A DNA stretch of 64,000 nt from JACDHG01 sp963815295 (GTDB lineage Bacteria; Actinomycetota; Actinomycetes; Propionibacteriales; Nocardioidaceae): NCBI GenBank assembly GCA_963815295.1, contig CAWFFZ010000006.1, forward strand, positions 1 to 64,000, in the 5' to 3' direction. A program made the translations under genes and the position numbers. The notes under the pieces were generated by a model. The model ran no database searches, had not been told where the DNA came from, and worked only from the letters and a program-made list of their open reading frames with translations. Positions 25,844 to 36,292 of this stretch are shown here, piece after piece (position 1 is the stretch's first letter; every line of letters starts with the position of its first letter).

Positions 25844-25873
25844 CGCTGTGCACGGTCCGGTGCGGGGGCCCGT

Positions 25874-25879
25874 TACGAT
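25874..25879 (+). promoter_or_regulatory. -10 box of leaderless DUF2516 gene
   Basis: TACGAT, followed after seven bases by the GTG start, separates this gene transcriptionally from hbhA, consistent with the intervening terminator. Confidence 0.5.
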
Positions 25880-25886
25880 TGTTGGC

Positions 25887-26189
25887 GTGACCGCGCTCAT
25901 CGACCCGAGTCTTGCTCTCGAGATCGAGAACAAGTTCCTGCTGGTCCTGTGGTTGGCTCTTCTCGCAGTGAAGGGCTTCGCCCTCTGTGACGCTGTCATC
26001 CGTAAGGACGAGTTCTTCGTTGCCGCAGACAAGCAGAACAAGGTTTTCTGGCTGCTTCTGCTTGGCATCTTCCTCGTCCTGCACCTGCTGTTCGGCGAGT
26101 CCATGCTGTTCAACATGATCGGCACCGTCGCGGCGATCGTCTATCTCGTCGACGTTCGACCGACTCTGCAGTCCATGCAGCAGCGCTGA
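25887..26189 (+). CDS. DUF2516 small membrane protein
   Basis: A 100-residue protein with about three hydrophobic helices (FLLVLWLALLAVKGFALCDA, KVFWLLLLGIFLVLHLLFG, MIGTVAAIVYLVDV) and a charged inter-helix RKDEFFVAADKQNK. Matches the actinobacterial DUF2516 family, found after hbhA in mycobacteria too. Function unknown. It is followed ten bases later by an alpha/beta hydrolase. Confidence 0.85.
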   Translation: MTALIDPSLALEIENKFLLVLWLALLAVKGFALCDAVIRKDEFFVAADKQNKVFWLLLLGIFLVLHLLFGESMLFNMIGTVAAIVYLVDVRPTLQSMQQR

Positions 26190-26199
26190 GCTTCCGCGG

Positions 26200-26979
26200 G
26201 TGCCGATGGTGGCCGGGCCTGACGGCCCGATCGAATGTCTCGTGAGTGGCTCAGGCGAACCTGTGACCATATTTGCTCACGGGCTCGCGGGGTCGATCGA
26301 CGAGACGCGGCCGTTTGGTTCCGGCGTAGCCGGCACCCGGGTCTTCCTCCACTTCCGGGGGCACGGAGCCACGGTCGGCTCGGAGGCGCCGTGGACGTAC
26401 GCCACCTTGGAGCCGGAGCTCCGTGCGGTGGCCGCCGCGTACGACGCTCGTCGTGGTCTGGGCGTCAGCCTCGGCGCCGGGGTGCTGCTCCGCGCCGCAG
26501 TCGAGACTCCTGAGCTGTTCGATCGCCTTGTGTTCGTGCTGCCTGCCACCCTCGACCAGCCTCGGGCCGATCCGGCGATCGAGCTCATGGTGCAGCAAGC
26601 CGAGCTCCTCGATCGCCGTGACCTCGCCGGCCTCACTGCCGCTCTTGTGGCGGACCAGCCTGCTGAGGTGAGAGACCGCGCCGACGTACGCCTGTGGGCC
26701 GAGCGGCGGGCGCGCCGGTTGTCGGCGACTGCGGTGGCCCGGGGGTTGCGTGAGCTGCCGTCCCAGCATCCGCTCGGCAGTCTGTCCGAGGTGCGAGCCA
26801 TCACCTGCCCCGTCCTCGTCATCGGCCAGGAGGGCGACGCAGCCCACCCAGCGAGCTTGGCGCGGGAGCTGGCAGGGCTGCTGCCGACGGCGCAGCTCGA
26901 GGTGTTCGACCGCGGAGGTGTGCTGTGGACACACCGAGCCGCCGTCCGATCGCTGATCAGCACCTTCCTCAACACCTGA
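26200..26979 (+). CDS. alpha/beta hydrolase
   Basis: A cytoplasmic alpha/beta-fold hydrolase of 259 residues. The nucleophile elbow is GLGVSLGAG (G-x-S-x-G), the oxyanion-hole HG motif is FAHGLAGS, and an acidic residue follows VLVIGQEGD; the catalytic-His region is less clear (VLWTHRAAVR). The nearby DUF2516 gene suggests one operon. The substrate is not recognisable. Confidence 0.82.
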   Translation: MPMVAGPDGPIECLVSGSGEPVTIFAHGLAGSIDETRPFGSGVAGTRVFLHFRGHGATVGSEAPWTYATLEPELRAVAAAYDARRGLGVSLGAGVLLRAAVETPELFDRLVFVLPATLDQPRADPAIELMVQQAELLDRRDLAGLTAALVADQPAEVRDRADVRLWAERRARRLSATAVARGLRELPSQHPLGSLSEVRAITCPVLVIGQEGDAAHPASLARELAGLLPTAQLEVFDRGGVLWTHRAAVRSLISTFLNT

Positions 26980-27075
26980 CCCGAGCCCCTCAGCGCGCCA
27001 TGGCGAGAGGTGGTTTGCCTTGGGGACATGCGGGTGTCGGTGGCGACGTGGATCGGGCAGGGCGAGGATGCAGGC

Positions 27076-27576
27076 ATGAAGATCACCCTCGTGCAGGGAG
27101 ACATCACCACGCAGCACGTCGATGCCATCGTCAACGCGGCCAACCGCGCGATGCGCGGGGGTGGTGGCGTGGATGGTGCCATCCACCGCGCCGGGGGCTC
27201 GGCTGTGCTCGCGGACTGCATCGCCCGGTTTCCGCACGGGCTCGCGACTGGCGGCGCCGGCTGGACGACCGCAGGAGACCTGCCTGCACAGTGGGTCATC
27301 CACGTCGTCGGACCAAACTACTCGGCCGGCGAACGCGACCGAGGCCTGTTGACCTCGTGCTACGCCGGCGCGCTCGCGGTGGCCGACGAGCTAGGTGCCG
27401 TGTCGATCGCGTTTCCCCTCGTGTCGGCAGGCATCTACGGGTGGCCTCTGGACGACGCAGCGGCGGCTGCCGTCGAGACCCTGCGGCATACAGACACGAA
27501 CGTCGCCGAGGCGAGGCTCGTGGCGTTCGGCCAAGCGGCCTACGGAGCGCTGACCGGCGCCCTAGGCGGCGACTGA
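27076..27576 (+). CDS. macrodomain ADP-ribose/O-acetyl-ADP-ribose hydrolase
   Basis: A single-domain macro protein of 166 residues. It begins MKITLVQGDITTQHVDAIV, then NAANRAMRGGGGVDGAIHRA, the ADP-ribose-binding and catalytic loop, and later FPLVSAGIYGWPLDDAA. This matches the MacroD type that hydrolyses O-acetyl-ADP-ribose and ADP-ribosylated aspartate or glutamate. Its partner is unknown; no ADP-ribosyltransferase is nearby. It is convergent with typA. Confidence 0.9.
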   Translation: MKITLVQGDITTQHVDAIVNAANRAMRGGGGVDGAIHRAGGSAVLADCIARFPHGLATGGAGWTTAGDLPAQWVIHVVGPNYSAGERDRGLLTSCYAGALAVADELGAVSIAFPLVSAGIYGWPLDDAAAAAVETLRHTDTNVAEARLVAFGQAAYGALTGALGGD

Positions 27577-27615
27577 GCAACGCAACTGAGGCTAGAGGAC
27601 CGGTGTGCTCGGGTC

Positions 27616-27690
27616 CCCAAGGCAGATTGCCTGTCCACCAGGCGCACCTGCCTACTTCACAAGGCGTTTGCCTTGTTCACAAGGCAAACG
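27616..27690. repeat. tandem array of about 20-bp palindromic units behind typA
   Basis: AGGC starts recur at 27620, 27640, 27662 and 27682; the first three are each followed by GCCT, making hairpins AGGCA-gat-TGCCT, AGGC-gcacct-GCCT and CAAGGC-gttt-GCCTTG. TTCACAAGGC is directly repeated at 27656 and 27676. A longer stem, CGTTTGCCTTG (27665-27675) with CAAGGCAAACG (27680-27690), forms an alternative structure. It lies between the convergent macrodomain and typA genes and may act as a bidirectional terminator. Confidence 0.65.
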
Positions 27691-27699
27691 ACTGGCGGG

Positions 27700-29598
<1,899 letters not shown>

Positions 29599-29707
29599 GA
29601 GAAGAACGTGCGTCCTGTCGATGCGGGTAGGCCGCCAACGCGGCGGCCAATCGATCTTATCCGCGCGCGAGCAGTCCACCGAATCGCTGCACGCCCCGCT
29701 CCGCGGG

Positions 29708-30457
29708 TCAGGGCTCGCGGTGGACCTTGTGCTGGGCGGCCTGTGCTCGCGGCCGTACGACCAACAGGTCGATGTTGACGTGCGCGGGCCGGGTGGCGAC
29801 CCACACGACCGCGTCGGCGATGTCGGCGGCGGTCAACGGGTCTGGCACTCCGGCATACACAGCATTGCGCCTTTCCTCGTCTCCACCGAACCGGACCAGT
29901 CCGAACTCTTCTGTCCTGACCATGCCTGGTGCGATCTCCGTGATCCGCACCGGCTTGCCGACCAGCTCGAGCCGAAGCGTCTCGGTCATCACCGCGACGC
30001 CGTGCTTGGCAGCCGTGTAGCCACCGCCGCCTTCGTAGGCGGTGCGGCCTGCCGTCGATCCCATGTTGATCAGCACCCCGTCGCCGCTGGCGAGCAGCGC
30101 GGGCAGGAGCGCCTGCGTCACGTTGAGCGTGCCGAGCACGTTGACGTCGTACATCGCCTTCCAGTCCTCGACCTTGGCGGCCGCGACCTCGTCGGCGCCG
30201 AAGGCGCCACCGGCGTTGTTGACCAGCACGTCGAGACGGCTCCCGACCGTGTCGGCCAAGCGGCGTACGTCGTCCGGACTCGTCACGTCACACGCAACCG
30301 CCAGGCCGCCGATCCGCTCAGCCAGCGAGTCGATCCGCTCGCGCCGACGGGCCGCGCAGACGACCCGGAAGCCATGGTCGGCGAGCGCCGTGGCGGTGGC
30401 AGCGCCGATCCCGCTGCTCGCGCCGGTGACTACTGCAGTGCGGGGTGCATCACTCAT
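29708..30457 (-). CDS. short-chain dehydrogenase/reductase
   Basis: A classical SDR of 249 residues, NAD(P)-dependent. The Rossmann motif is VTGASSGIGAATA, then CDVTSPDD, NNAGGAFGAD, the Ser/Tyr/Lys triad with YTAAKH, and IAPGMVRTEEF. CAARRRER after the second strand suggests NADPH preference. Substrate unknown. Two earlier in-frame ATG codons are alternatives; MSDAPR is closest to the fold start. It is divergent from mshA. Confidence 0.85.
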   Translation of the reverse strand: MSDAPRTAVVTGASSGIGAATATALADHGFRVVCAARRRERIDSLAERIGGLAVACDVTSPDDVRRLADTVGSRLDVLVNNAGGAFGADEVAAAKVEDWKAMYDVNVLGTLNVTQALLPALLASGDGVLINMGSTAGRTAYEGGGGYTAAKHGVAVMTETLRLELVGKPVRITEIAPGMVRTEEFGLVRFGGDEERRNAVYAGVPDPLTAADIADAVVWVATRPAHVNIDLLVVRPRAQAAQHKVHREP

Positions 30458-30558
30458 GGGCGGCATTCTTGCGACCGGAGTCACTGCACCGAGTCGCGGG
30501 GGTGCAGGAAATACGGGAGACTTGACGGTTGTTGCGATTCATGGAGGTGTGAACCCGG

Positions 30559-31869
30559 GTGTTCCGACGAGCCGACGTACCGCGTGTCGACCGGCGCGCG
30601 CGAGCGTTGAAGCGCGTGGCGATGCTCAGCGTCCACACGTCCCCCCTCGACCAGCCAGGCACCGGCGACGCGGGCGGCATGAACGTCTACATCGTCGAGC
30701 TGTCGCGTCAGCTCGCAGCCGCGGGCATCGCCGTCGACATCTTCACCCGCGCGACCGAGGGTGACCTCCCGCCGGTCGTCGAGCTGGCCGACGGTGTCGT
30801 CGTCCGGCACGTGGTCGCCGGCCCGTTCGAAGGGCTCACCAAGTCCGAACTGCCCGGCCAGATGTGCACGTTCGCGCGTGAGGTACTGCGCACGGAGGCG
30901 TCGTACGCATCCGGCTACTACGACGTGATCCACTCGCACTACTGGCTCTCCGGGCAGGTCGGCGCCCTGGCCCGTGACCGCTGGGGAGTGCCGCTCGTCC
31001 ACTCGATGCACACCATGGCGAAGGTGAAGAACAGCCTGCTGGCTGTCGGTGACCTCGCCGAGCCTGCTGCCCGGATGATCGGCGAGGAGCAGGTCGTCGC
31101 GGCTGCCGACCTGATCGTCGCGAACACCGAGGACGAGAGTCGACAACTCATCGATCTGTATGACGCCGAGCCCGACCGGGTGCGGGTGATCAGCCCAGGT
31201 GTCGACCTCGAGGTCTTCACACCTGGCTCGACTCAGCAGGCCCGCGACAGGCTTGGGCTGGCCGCGGATGCCCTCGTGGTGATGTTCGTCGGTCGGATCC
31301 AGCCACTCAAGGCGCCCGATGTCGTAATCCGCGCAGTGGCCGACCTGCTCGAGCTTCAACCCCAATTGCGCGACCGTCTGGTGGTGCCGGTGGTCGGCGG
31401 TCCATCCGGGTCGGGCATGGACACACCAGCTGACCTGGCCGACCTGGCCGAGTCGTGCGGTGTCGCCGACATCGTTCGGTTCGTCACGCCACGCACTCAA
31501 AGCGAGCTCGTCGACTACTACCGCGCAGCCACGTTGGTCTGCGTGCCGTCCTACAACGAGTCGTTCGGGCTCGTCGCCATCGAGGCGCAGGCTTGTGGCA
31601 CTCCTGTCGTCGCCGCCCGCGTCGGCGGCCTGTCCACCGCGGTGTCTGACGGTCAAAGTGGCCTGCTCGTCGACGGCCACGATCCGGCCGACTTCGCGCG
31701 CGCGTTCGAGCGGCTGCTGACCGACCAGGAGCTGGCCGACCGGCTCGGCCGTGGTGGCGTGCTGCATGCCCAGCGCTTCGGCTGGGCCCGCACCGCCGAG
31801 GAGACCCTCACGGCATACCGCGACGCAGCCGACCTGATGCGCGCCGACACGCTCGCGATCGCCGAGTGA
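30559..31869 (+). CDS. mshA: D-inositol-3-phosphate glycosyltransferase
   Basis: First enzyme of mycothiol synthesis, joining GlcNAc from UDP-GlcNAc to 1L-inositol-1-phosphate; 436 residues, GT-B fold of family GT4. Diagnostic segments: HTSPLDQPGTGDAGGMNVY near the N terminus, HSHYWLSGQVG, TMAKVKN, VISPGVDLEVFTPG, FVGRIQPLKAPD, VPSYNESFGLVAIEAQACG. The N terminus (FRRADVPRVDRRARALKR) is a short extension. The next gene overlaps by four bases. The order mshA-YbjN-gpm-phoU-senX3-regX3 is that of mycobacteria. Confidence 0.95.
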   Translation: MFRRADVPRVDRRARALKRVAMLSVHTSPLDQPGTGDAGGMNVYIVELSRQLAAAGIAVDIFTRATEGDLPPVVELADGVVVRHVVAGPFEGLTKSELPGQMCTFAREVLRTEASYASGYYDVIHSHYWLSGQVGALARDRWGVPLVHSMHTMAKVKNSLLAVGDLAEPAARMIGEEQVVAAADLIVANTEDESRQLIDLYDAEPDRVRVISPGVDLEVFTPGSTQQARDRLGLAADALVVMFVGRIQPLKAPDVVIRAVADLLELQPQLRDRLVVPVVGGPSGSGMDTPADLADLAESCGVADIVRFVTPRTQSELVDYYRAATLVCVPSYNESFGLVAIEAQACGTPVVAARVGGLSTAVSDGQSGLLVDGHDPADFARAFERLLTDQELADRLGRGGVLHAQRFGWARTAEETLTAYRDAADLMRADTLAIAE

Positions 31870-32330
31870 CGGCAGCTGCAGGCGCAGCCGACCGGGCGCG
31901 TGCCGTCGAAACCATCCGGGTCGCCCTGGACGAGGCCGGGCTCGAGATCGCCGAGCCGCGCCCTGGGGTCTTTGCTTTCGACCTGCCCGGCGAACGCAAG
32001 CTCGCCACCCCCTGCCAGCTTGTCGTCGGCGACCACGCCCTCGCGGTCCACGCGTTCGTATGCCGCAATCCCGACGAGAACCACGAAGGCGTCTACCGTT
32101 GGCTGCTCAGCCGCAACCTCAAGCTCTACGGAGTCGCCTTCGGTATCGACCACAACGGCGACATCTACCTCGAAGGGCGCCTTCCGCTGGCCTCCGTCAC
32201 CGCCGAGCAGGTCGATCGGCTGCTCGGGTCAGTGCTCTCCTGCGCCGACGAGTCCTTCAACACGATCCTCGAACTCGGCTTCGCCATCATCGATCCGCAA
32301 GGAGTGGCAGTGGCGGATCAGCCGGGGTGA
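31866..32330 (+). CDS. YbjN-domain protein
   Basis: A 154-residue protein of the YbjN/type III chaperone-like fold, consistently placed after mshA (Rv0487-type). Visible: TIRVALDEAGLEIAEPRPG, RKLATPCQLVVGDHALAVHA, VYRWLLSRNLKLYGVAFGID and the C-terminal DESFNTILELGFAI. The start GTG overlaps the mshA stop as GTGA, so translation is coupled. Function is unknown; a chaperone-like or regulatory role is inferred from the fold. Confidence 0.85.
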   Translation: MTAAAGAADRARAVETIRVALDEAGLEIAEPRPGVFAFDLPGERKLATPCQLVVGDHALAVHAFVCRNPDENHEGVYRWLLSRNLKLYGVAFGIDHNGDIYLEGRLPLASVTAEQVDRLLGSVLSCADESFNTILELGFAIIDPQGVAVADQPG

Positions 32331-32488
32331 GTCGACCCGCAATCTCGACGCGTTTCGCGGCTGGCTCGACCGCGACGAGGACCCCGAGCCGCCGCAGGTC
32401 TGACAGCCCGACGTCACCAGCAGCATATTGCCAGGTCGTCAAGCGGAAACCACTTAACCGCAACGTGTCGACAATCACTCTGTCCAAT

Positions 32489-32517
32489 TTGGATCTGCCC
32501 GTTATGACCCCTACTCT
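32489..32517 (+). promoter_or_regulatory. promoter of the 55-residue basic protein gene
   Basis: TTGGAT (32489-32494) and TACTCT (32512-32517) are separated by 17 bases, giving a transcript start at about 32524 and a 68-base leader. Confidence 0.6.
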
Positions 32518-32591
32518 GTAAGAGGTAAAGGACGCATCCGCGTCTTACGTCGTCACCGACCCTGCCTGGGTCGCAGAACTTGGAGGAAGTC

Positions 32592-32759
32592 ATGAACACC
32601 GCACCGGACGTCGCGCGCGAGATCGGCGCGTCCAGACGAGCCGAGGCGCGCTGTCATGCCCTCGTTTCCGTGGCTCGACTCGCCAACCGCGAGCGTCGCA
32701 TCAAGCGCCGGATGCAGATCGCCGAGACACGCGTCGCCGGCCAGGCGCTGCACAACTGA
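32592..32759 (+). CDS. small basic protein of 55 residues
   Basis: Reads MNTAPDVAREIGASRRAEAR, then a helical RLANRERRIKRRMQIAETR with eleven or more Arg in total. GGAGGA lies directly before the ATG with five-base spacing, and a good promoter lies upstream, so it is a likely gene despite its size. The composition suggests a nucleic-acid-binding or ribosome-associated helix. Not recognised. It lies between YbjN and the convergent gpm gene and is too short for ordinary gene calling. Confidence 0.6.
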   Translation: MNTAPDVAREIGASRRAEARCHALVSVARLANRERRIKRRMQIAETRVAGQALHN

Positions 32760-32785
32760 CCCTCGACGGCCAGCCAGGCAGAGAC

Positions 32786-33541
32786 TCAGCGGCCTTGGCT
32801 CTTCACCGCTTCGATCGCCTCGGCGGCAGCGGCGGGGTCGAGGTACTCCCCGCCGGCCGAAGTCGGCCGCATTCTGTCGTCGAGCTCGTAGAGCAATGGG
32901 ATGCCGGTGGGGATGTTCAGCCCCACGACGGTCTCTTCTGACATGCCGTCGAGGTGCTTCACCAGGGCTCGCAACGAGTTCCCGTGTGCCGTCACCAGCA
33001 CCGTCAGGCCGCTGCGGAGGTCAGGGACTATCGCGTCGTACCAGTAGGGAAGCATCCGGTCGACGACGTCGGCGAGGCACTCGGTGCGCGGCATCAGCTC
33101 GGCCGGAAGGTCTGCATAGCGCGGGTCGCCGGACTGGCTGAACTCGTCGTCGTCGTCAATCGCCGGTGGCGGTGTGTCGTACGACCGGCGCCAGAGCATG
33201 AACTGCTCCTCGCCGTACTGCTCGAGCGTCGCTTTCTTGTCCTTGCCTTGCAGCGCGCCGTAGTGACGCTCGTTGAGCCGCCATGACCTCCGCACCGGGA
33301 TCCAATGCCGGTCGACAGTGTCGAGGCACAGGTCGGCTGTTTGGATCGCCCGCCGCAGCACTGACGTGTGCAGCACGTCCGGGAGCAAGTCGCGGTCGGC
33401 CAACAAGGTTCCGCCGCGAGTCGCCTCCGCACGCCCCTTCTCGGTGAGCGCGACGTCGACCCAGCCGGTGAACAGGTTCTTCGCGTTCCAGTCACTCTCG
33501 CCGTGGCGGAGGAGGACGAGGCGGTACGGCGCGTCGCTCAT
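32786..33541 (-). CDS. gpmA: 2,3-bisphosphoglycerate-dependent phosphoglycerate mutase
   Basis: Glycolytic interconversion of 3- and 2-phosphoglycerate. The 251-residue protein has the histidine-phosphatase signature LVLLRHGESDWNAKNLFTGW, RRSWRLNERHYGALQGKDK, DPRYADLP and the second active-site His in VLVTAHGNSLRALVKHLDG. Full length for the dimeric or tetrameric dPGM class. Gene order matches the mycobacterial gpm1 locus between mshA and senX3-regX3. Confidence 0.95.
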   Translation of the reverse strand: MSDAPYRLVLLRHGESDWNAKNLFTGWVDVALTEKGRAEATRGGTLLADRDLLPDVLHTSVLRRAIQTADLCLDTVDRHWIPVRRSWRLNERHYGALQGKDKKATLEQYGEEQFMLWRRSYDTPPPAIDDDDEFSQSGDPRYADLPAELMPRTECLADVVDRMLPYWYDAIVPDLRSGLTVLVTAHGNSLRALVKHLDGMSEETVVGLNIPTGIPLLYELDDRMRPTSAGGEYLDPAAAAEAIEAVKSQGR

Positions 33542-33594
33542 CCCCGAACCTGATCTGCGAGGGCCGGCCCGCCACAGGCCACCGGGCAGTGGGC

Positions 33595-34245
33595 CTAGAC
33601 ACCTGCTGGGTGCTGGCCCGTCACCAGGAACACAATCCTGCGGGCCATGGATACGGCGTGGTCACCGATTCGCTCGTAGTAGCGGCCGAGCAAGGCCATG
33701 TCGATAGCCGGCTCGACGCCTTCGTCCCAGACGTCGCTCAGCAGAGTGCGGAACATCATGCGACGAAGCCGGTCCATGTCGTCGTCGGCGATCTCGAGCT
33801 GGCGAGCAGCCTCGACGTCGCGGGTTTCGACGATCTCGGCAGCTGCAAGGATCATCTCGTCGGCGGTCCTGGCCATGTCCTTGATGGTGGGGATCAGTAC
33901 CAAGGGCACTGCCCGCGTGGGATAGCGCATCCGGGCCACCTTGGCGACGTGCACGGACAGGTCGCCCATCCGCTCGAGGTCCGCGACCATCCGCAACGAC
34001 GCCACGAGCATCCGGAGGTCGCCCGCCACAGGTGACTGGCGCGCGAGGATGTCAAAGCTCTCTTCCTCGATCCGCTCTCGCGCCTCGTCGATCGCGAGGT
34101 CACCGCTGATCACCGCCTCGGCGGCGGACACGTCGGCGTCCAACAGGGCCTGAGTCGCGGTGGACAGCGCGGCACGAACGCCGCCGGCCATCGCCACGAG
34201 TTCATTGAGGATGCTGTCGAGCTGCTGCTGATACTGGTCACGCAT
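33595..34245 (-). CDS. phoU: PhoU phosphate signalling regulator
   Basis: A helical-bundle adaptor of 216 residues that signals phosphate sufficiency from transporters to SenX3-RegX3. Two PhoU repeats: first with AIDEARERIEEESFDILARQ and RMVADLERMGDLSVHVAK, second with DDDMDRLRRMMF and LLGRYYERIGDHAVSMARR. The metal-cluster E/DxxxD motifs are present. TACCGT on the minus strand lies 12 to 7 bases before the ATG, so the mRNA is probably leaderless. It is divergent from senX3. No pst genes are in the window; Pit with DUF47 is at the left end. Confidence 0.93.
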   Translation of the reverse strand: MRDQYQQQLDSILNELVAMAGGVRAALSTATQALLDADVSAAEAVISGDLAIDEARERIEEESFDILARQSPVAGDLRMLVASLRMVADLERMGDLSVHVAKVARMRYPTRAVPLVLIPTIKDMARTADEMILAAAEIVETRDVEAARQLEIADDDMDRLRRMMFRTLLSDVWDEGVEPAIDMALLGRYYERIGDHAVSMARRIVFLVTGQHPAGV

Positions 34246-34251
34246 GCCCTG

Positions 34252-34257
34252 ACGGTA
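34252..34257 (-). promoter_or_regulatory. -10 box of leaderless phoU
   Basis: TACCGT on the minus strand is 12 to 7 bases before the phoU ATG. Confidence 0.45.
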
Positions 34258-34366
34258 GAGCGGCGCGGTAACGCGGCGGCGACGCCCGGTGAACGTGGCA
34301 TGAACACTGTCGTAAACCACGGGCTCGTCGGCGGCCGTACCGCCAGGTCGTGGCTGGCTGGCTGCG

Positions 34367-34372
34367 TACGAT
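34367..34372 (+). promoter_or_regulatory. -10 box of leaderless senX3
   Basis: TACGAT ends six bases before the senX3 ATG. The 133-base phoU-senX3 gap therefore holds two outward promoters. I did not identify clear PHO-box repeats in it. Confidence 0.55.
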
Positions 34373-34378
34373 CAGAGT

Positions 34379-35581
34379 ATGGATTCCTCGACCGCGGCCA
34401 TCGTCGGTGGCCTTGTGGGTGCCGTCTTCGGTGCGGTCACGATCCTGGCATTCCGGCTGAGCGAACGTGACCAGGGTCGCACGGAGACAGCCCCGGTCGA
34501 ACCCGTCGTACCTGCCGGTGTCGCTGCGGTCTTGTCGGTGCTGCGGTCGTCGGCCCTCGTGGTCGGTGCCGACGACACGGTCCTGAAGGCCAGTGCCCCG
34601 GCGCACGTCATGGGATTGGTCCGCGGCACGGCGGTGGCGGTCGACGACCTGCTGGATCTCGTGCGCCAGGTACGTCGCGACGGCCAGATCCGCGAGGCCG
34701 ACCTCGTGTTGAGCCCACGGCGGGGCCGGTCCCTGCAGGTGGCCGCCCGGGTCGCGCCGCTGGGGAGCAGACTGATTCTCGTCCTCGTGGAGGATCGCAC
34801 GCGCGAGCGCCGGGTCGAGGCGATCCGGCGTGACTTCGTGGCCAACGTGAGCCACGAGCTCAAAACACCGGTGGGTGCCCTGAACGTGCTCGCTGAGGCA
34901 GTGGGCGAGGCGGCGGAGGATCCGGAGGCGGTGCAACGGTTCTCCGCGCGCATGCGCACCGAGAGTGAACGTCTGACCCGGCTCGTGCAGCAGATCATCG
35001 AGCTCTCGCGGCTGCAGGGCGACGACCCGCTCGGTGAGGCCGATGTCGTGACCGTCGATGCCGTCATCGAGGGCGCCATGGACCGAGTCCGGGTCGACGC
35101 CAACGACAACGGTGTGGACCTCACCTACGCCGCCGACGGCGGCCTCGCTGTGCTCGGCAACCAGGAGGAGTTGGTCGTGGCGGTCGGCAACCTCATCGAG
35201 AACGCCGTGGCCTACAGCGATGCCGGTGACCGGGTCGCGGTGTCCGCGCGACGACGGGGAGACATGGTGGAAGTGGTGGTCTCCGACCATGGTGTCGGCA
35301 TACCTGCTGCCGAGATCGACCGCATCTTCGAGCGCTTCTACCGGGTCGACCCGGCCCGTGCACGGGCCACCGGCGGCACGGGCCTGGGGTTGTCGATCGT
35401 CAAGCACATCGCCGCTACTCATGGCGGAGAGGCAAGCGTGTGGAGCGTTGAAGGGGAGGGGTCCACGTTCACCCTCGCCCTGCCCGCGGCCGAGCAACCG
35501 CAGCCAGCCACGATGCCCCGCCAGATCAACCGGAATGTTCCGGCACCATCCCTGTCCCTCACTGAGGAGGACGCCTCGTGA
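34379..35581 (+). CDS. senX3: SenX3-type sensor histidine kinase
   Basis: Phosphate-responsive kinase of 400 residues. One N-terminal membrane helix (SSTAAIVGGLVGAVFGAVTI), a PAS-like region (about 45-140), the HisKA H-box FVANVSHELKTPVGAL with the phosphoacceptor His, then HATPase boxes N (LIENAVAYSDA), G1 (DHGVGIP), F (FERFYRVD) and G2 (GGTGLGLSIV). Its single membrane helix, rather than two flanking a periplasmic loop, is typical for SenX3. The stop overlaps regX3 (GTGA). Confidence 0.94.
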   Translation: MDSSTAAIVGGLVGAVFGAVTILAFRLSERDQGRTETAPVEPVVPAGVAAVLSVLRSSALVVGADDTVLKASAPAHVMGLVRGTAVAVDDLLDLVRQVRRDGQIREADLVLSPRRGRSLQVAARVAPLGSRLILVLVEDRTRERRVEAIRRDFVANVSHELKTPVGALNVLAEAVGEAAEDPEAVQRFSARMRTESERLTRLVQQIIELSRLQGDDPLGEADVVTVDAVIEGAMDRVRVDANDNGVDLTYAADGGLAVLGNQEELVVAVGNLIENAVAYSDAGDRVAVSARRRGDMVEVVVSDHGVGIPAAEIDRIFERFYRVDPARARATGGTGLGLSIVKHIAATHGGEASVWSVEGEGSTFTLALPAAEQPQPATMPRQINRNVPAPSLSLTEEDAS

Positions 35582-36261
35582 CCCGAGTGCTCGTGGTCGA
35601 GGACGAAGAGAGCTACAGCGACGCCCTCGCGTACGTACTCCGCAAGGAGGGGTTCGACGTTGCGCTCGCCAACACCGGGCCACAGGCGATCGAGGAGTTC
35701 GCGCGCAATGGCGCCGACATCGTCCTGCTCGACCTGATGCTTCCAGGCCTGCCCGGCACCGAGGTTTGCCGCCAGCTGCGGCAGATGTCGGCCGTGCCCG
35801 TGATCATGGTCAGCGCAAAGGATGCGGAGGTCGACAAGGTTGTCGGCCTCGAGCTCGGCGCCGACGACTATGTCACCAAGCCCTACAGCCCTCGCGAGCT
35901 TGTTGCCCGCATCCGGGCCGTGCTGCGCCGAGGGCAGGAGCCCGAGCTTGTCCCGGCGACTCTCGAGGCAGGCGGTGTCCGGATGGACACCGAGCGGCAT
36001 GTCGTCACGGTGGCTGGGGACGAGGTACGGCTGCCACTCAAAGAGTTCGAGCTTCTCGAGTTGTTCCTGCGCAACGTTGGCCGGGTGCTCACTAGGGGCC
36101 AGCTGATCGACCGGGTCTGGGGTGCCGACTACGTCGGAGACACCAAGACCCTCGACGTCCACGTGAAGCGGCTGCGCGCGAAGATCGAACCCGATCCCAC
36201 CAATCCACGGCACCTCGTCACGGTGCGCGGACTGGGTTACAAGTACGAAGGCCCTGCCTGA
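35578..36261 (+). CDS. regX3: RegX3-type response regulator
   Basis: OmpR-family regulator of 227 residues controlling the phosphate starvation regulon. The receiver has VLVVEDEESYSDAL, phosphoacceptor Asp in IVLLDLMLPGLPG, VIMVSAKD with Ser/Thr switch and YVTKPYSPREL with the conserved Lys. The winged helix has LPLKEFELLELFLRN, LDVHVKRLRAKI and the YKYEG-type end. Four-base overlap with senX3 couples translation. It is convergent with lpqE. Confidence 0.95.
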   Translation: MTRVLVVEDEESYSDALAYVLRKEGFDVALANTGPQAIEEFARNGADIVLLDLMLPGLPGTEVCRQLRQMSAVPVIMVSAKDAEVDKVVGLELGADDYVTKPYSPRELVARIRAVLRRGQEPELVPATLEAGGVRMDTERHVVTVAGDEVRLPLKEFELLELFLRNVGRVLTRGQLIDRVWGADYVGDTKTLDVHVKRLRAKIEPDPTNPRHLVTVRGLGYKYEGPA

Positions 36262-36292
36262 GCCGGCCTGCCCGAGACTGGCAGCCGGATGC

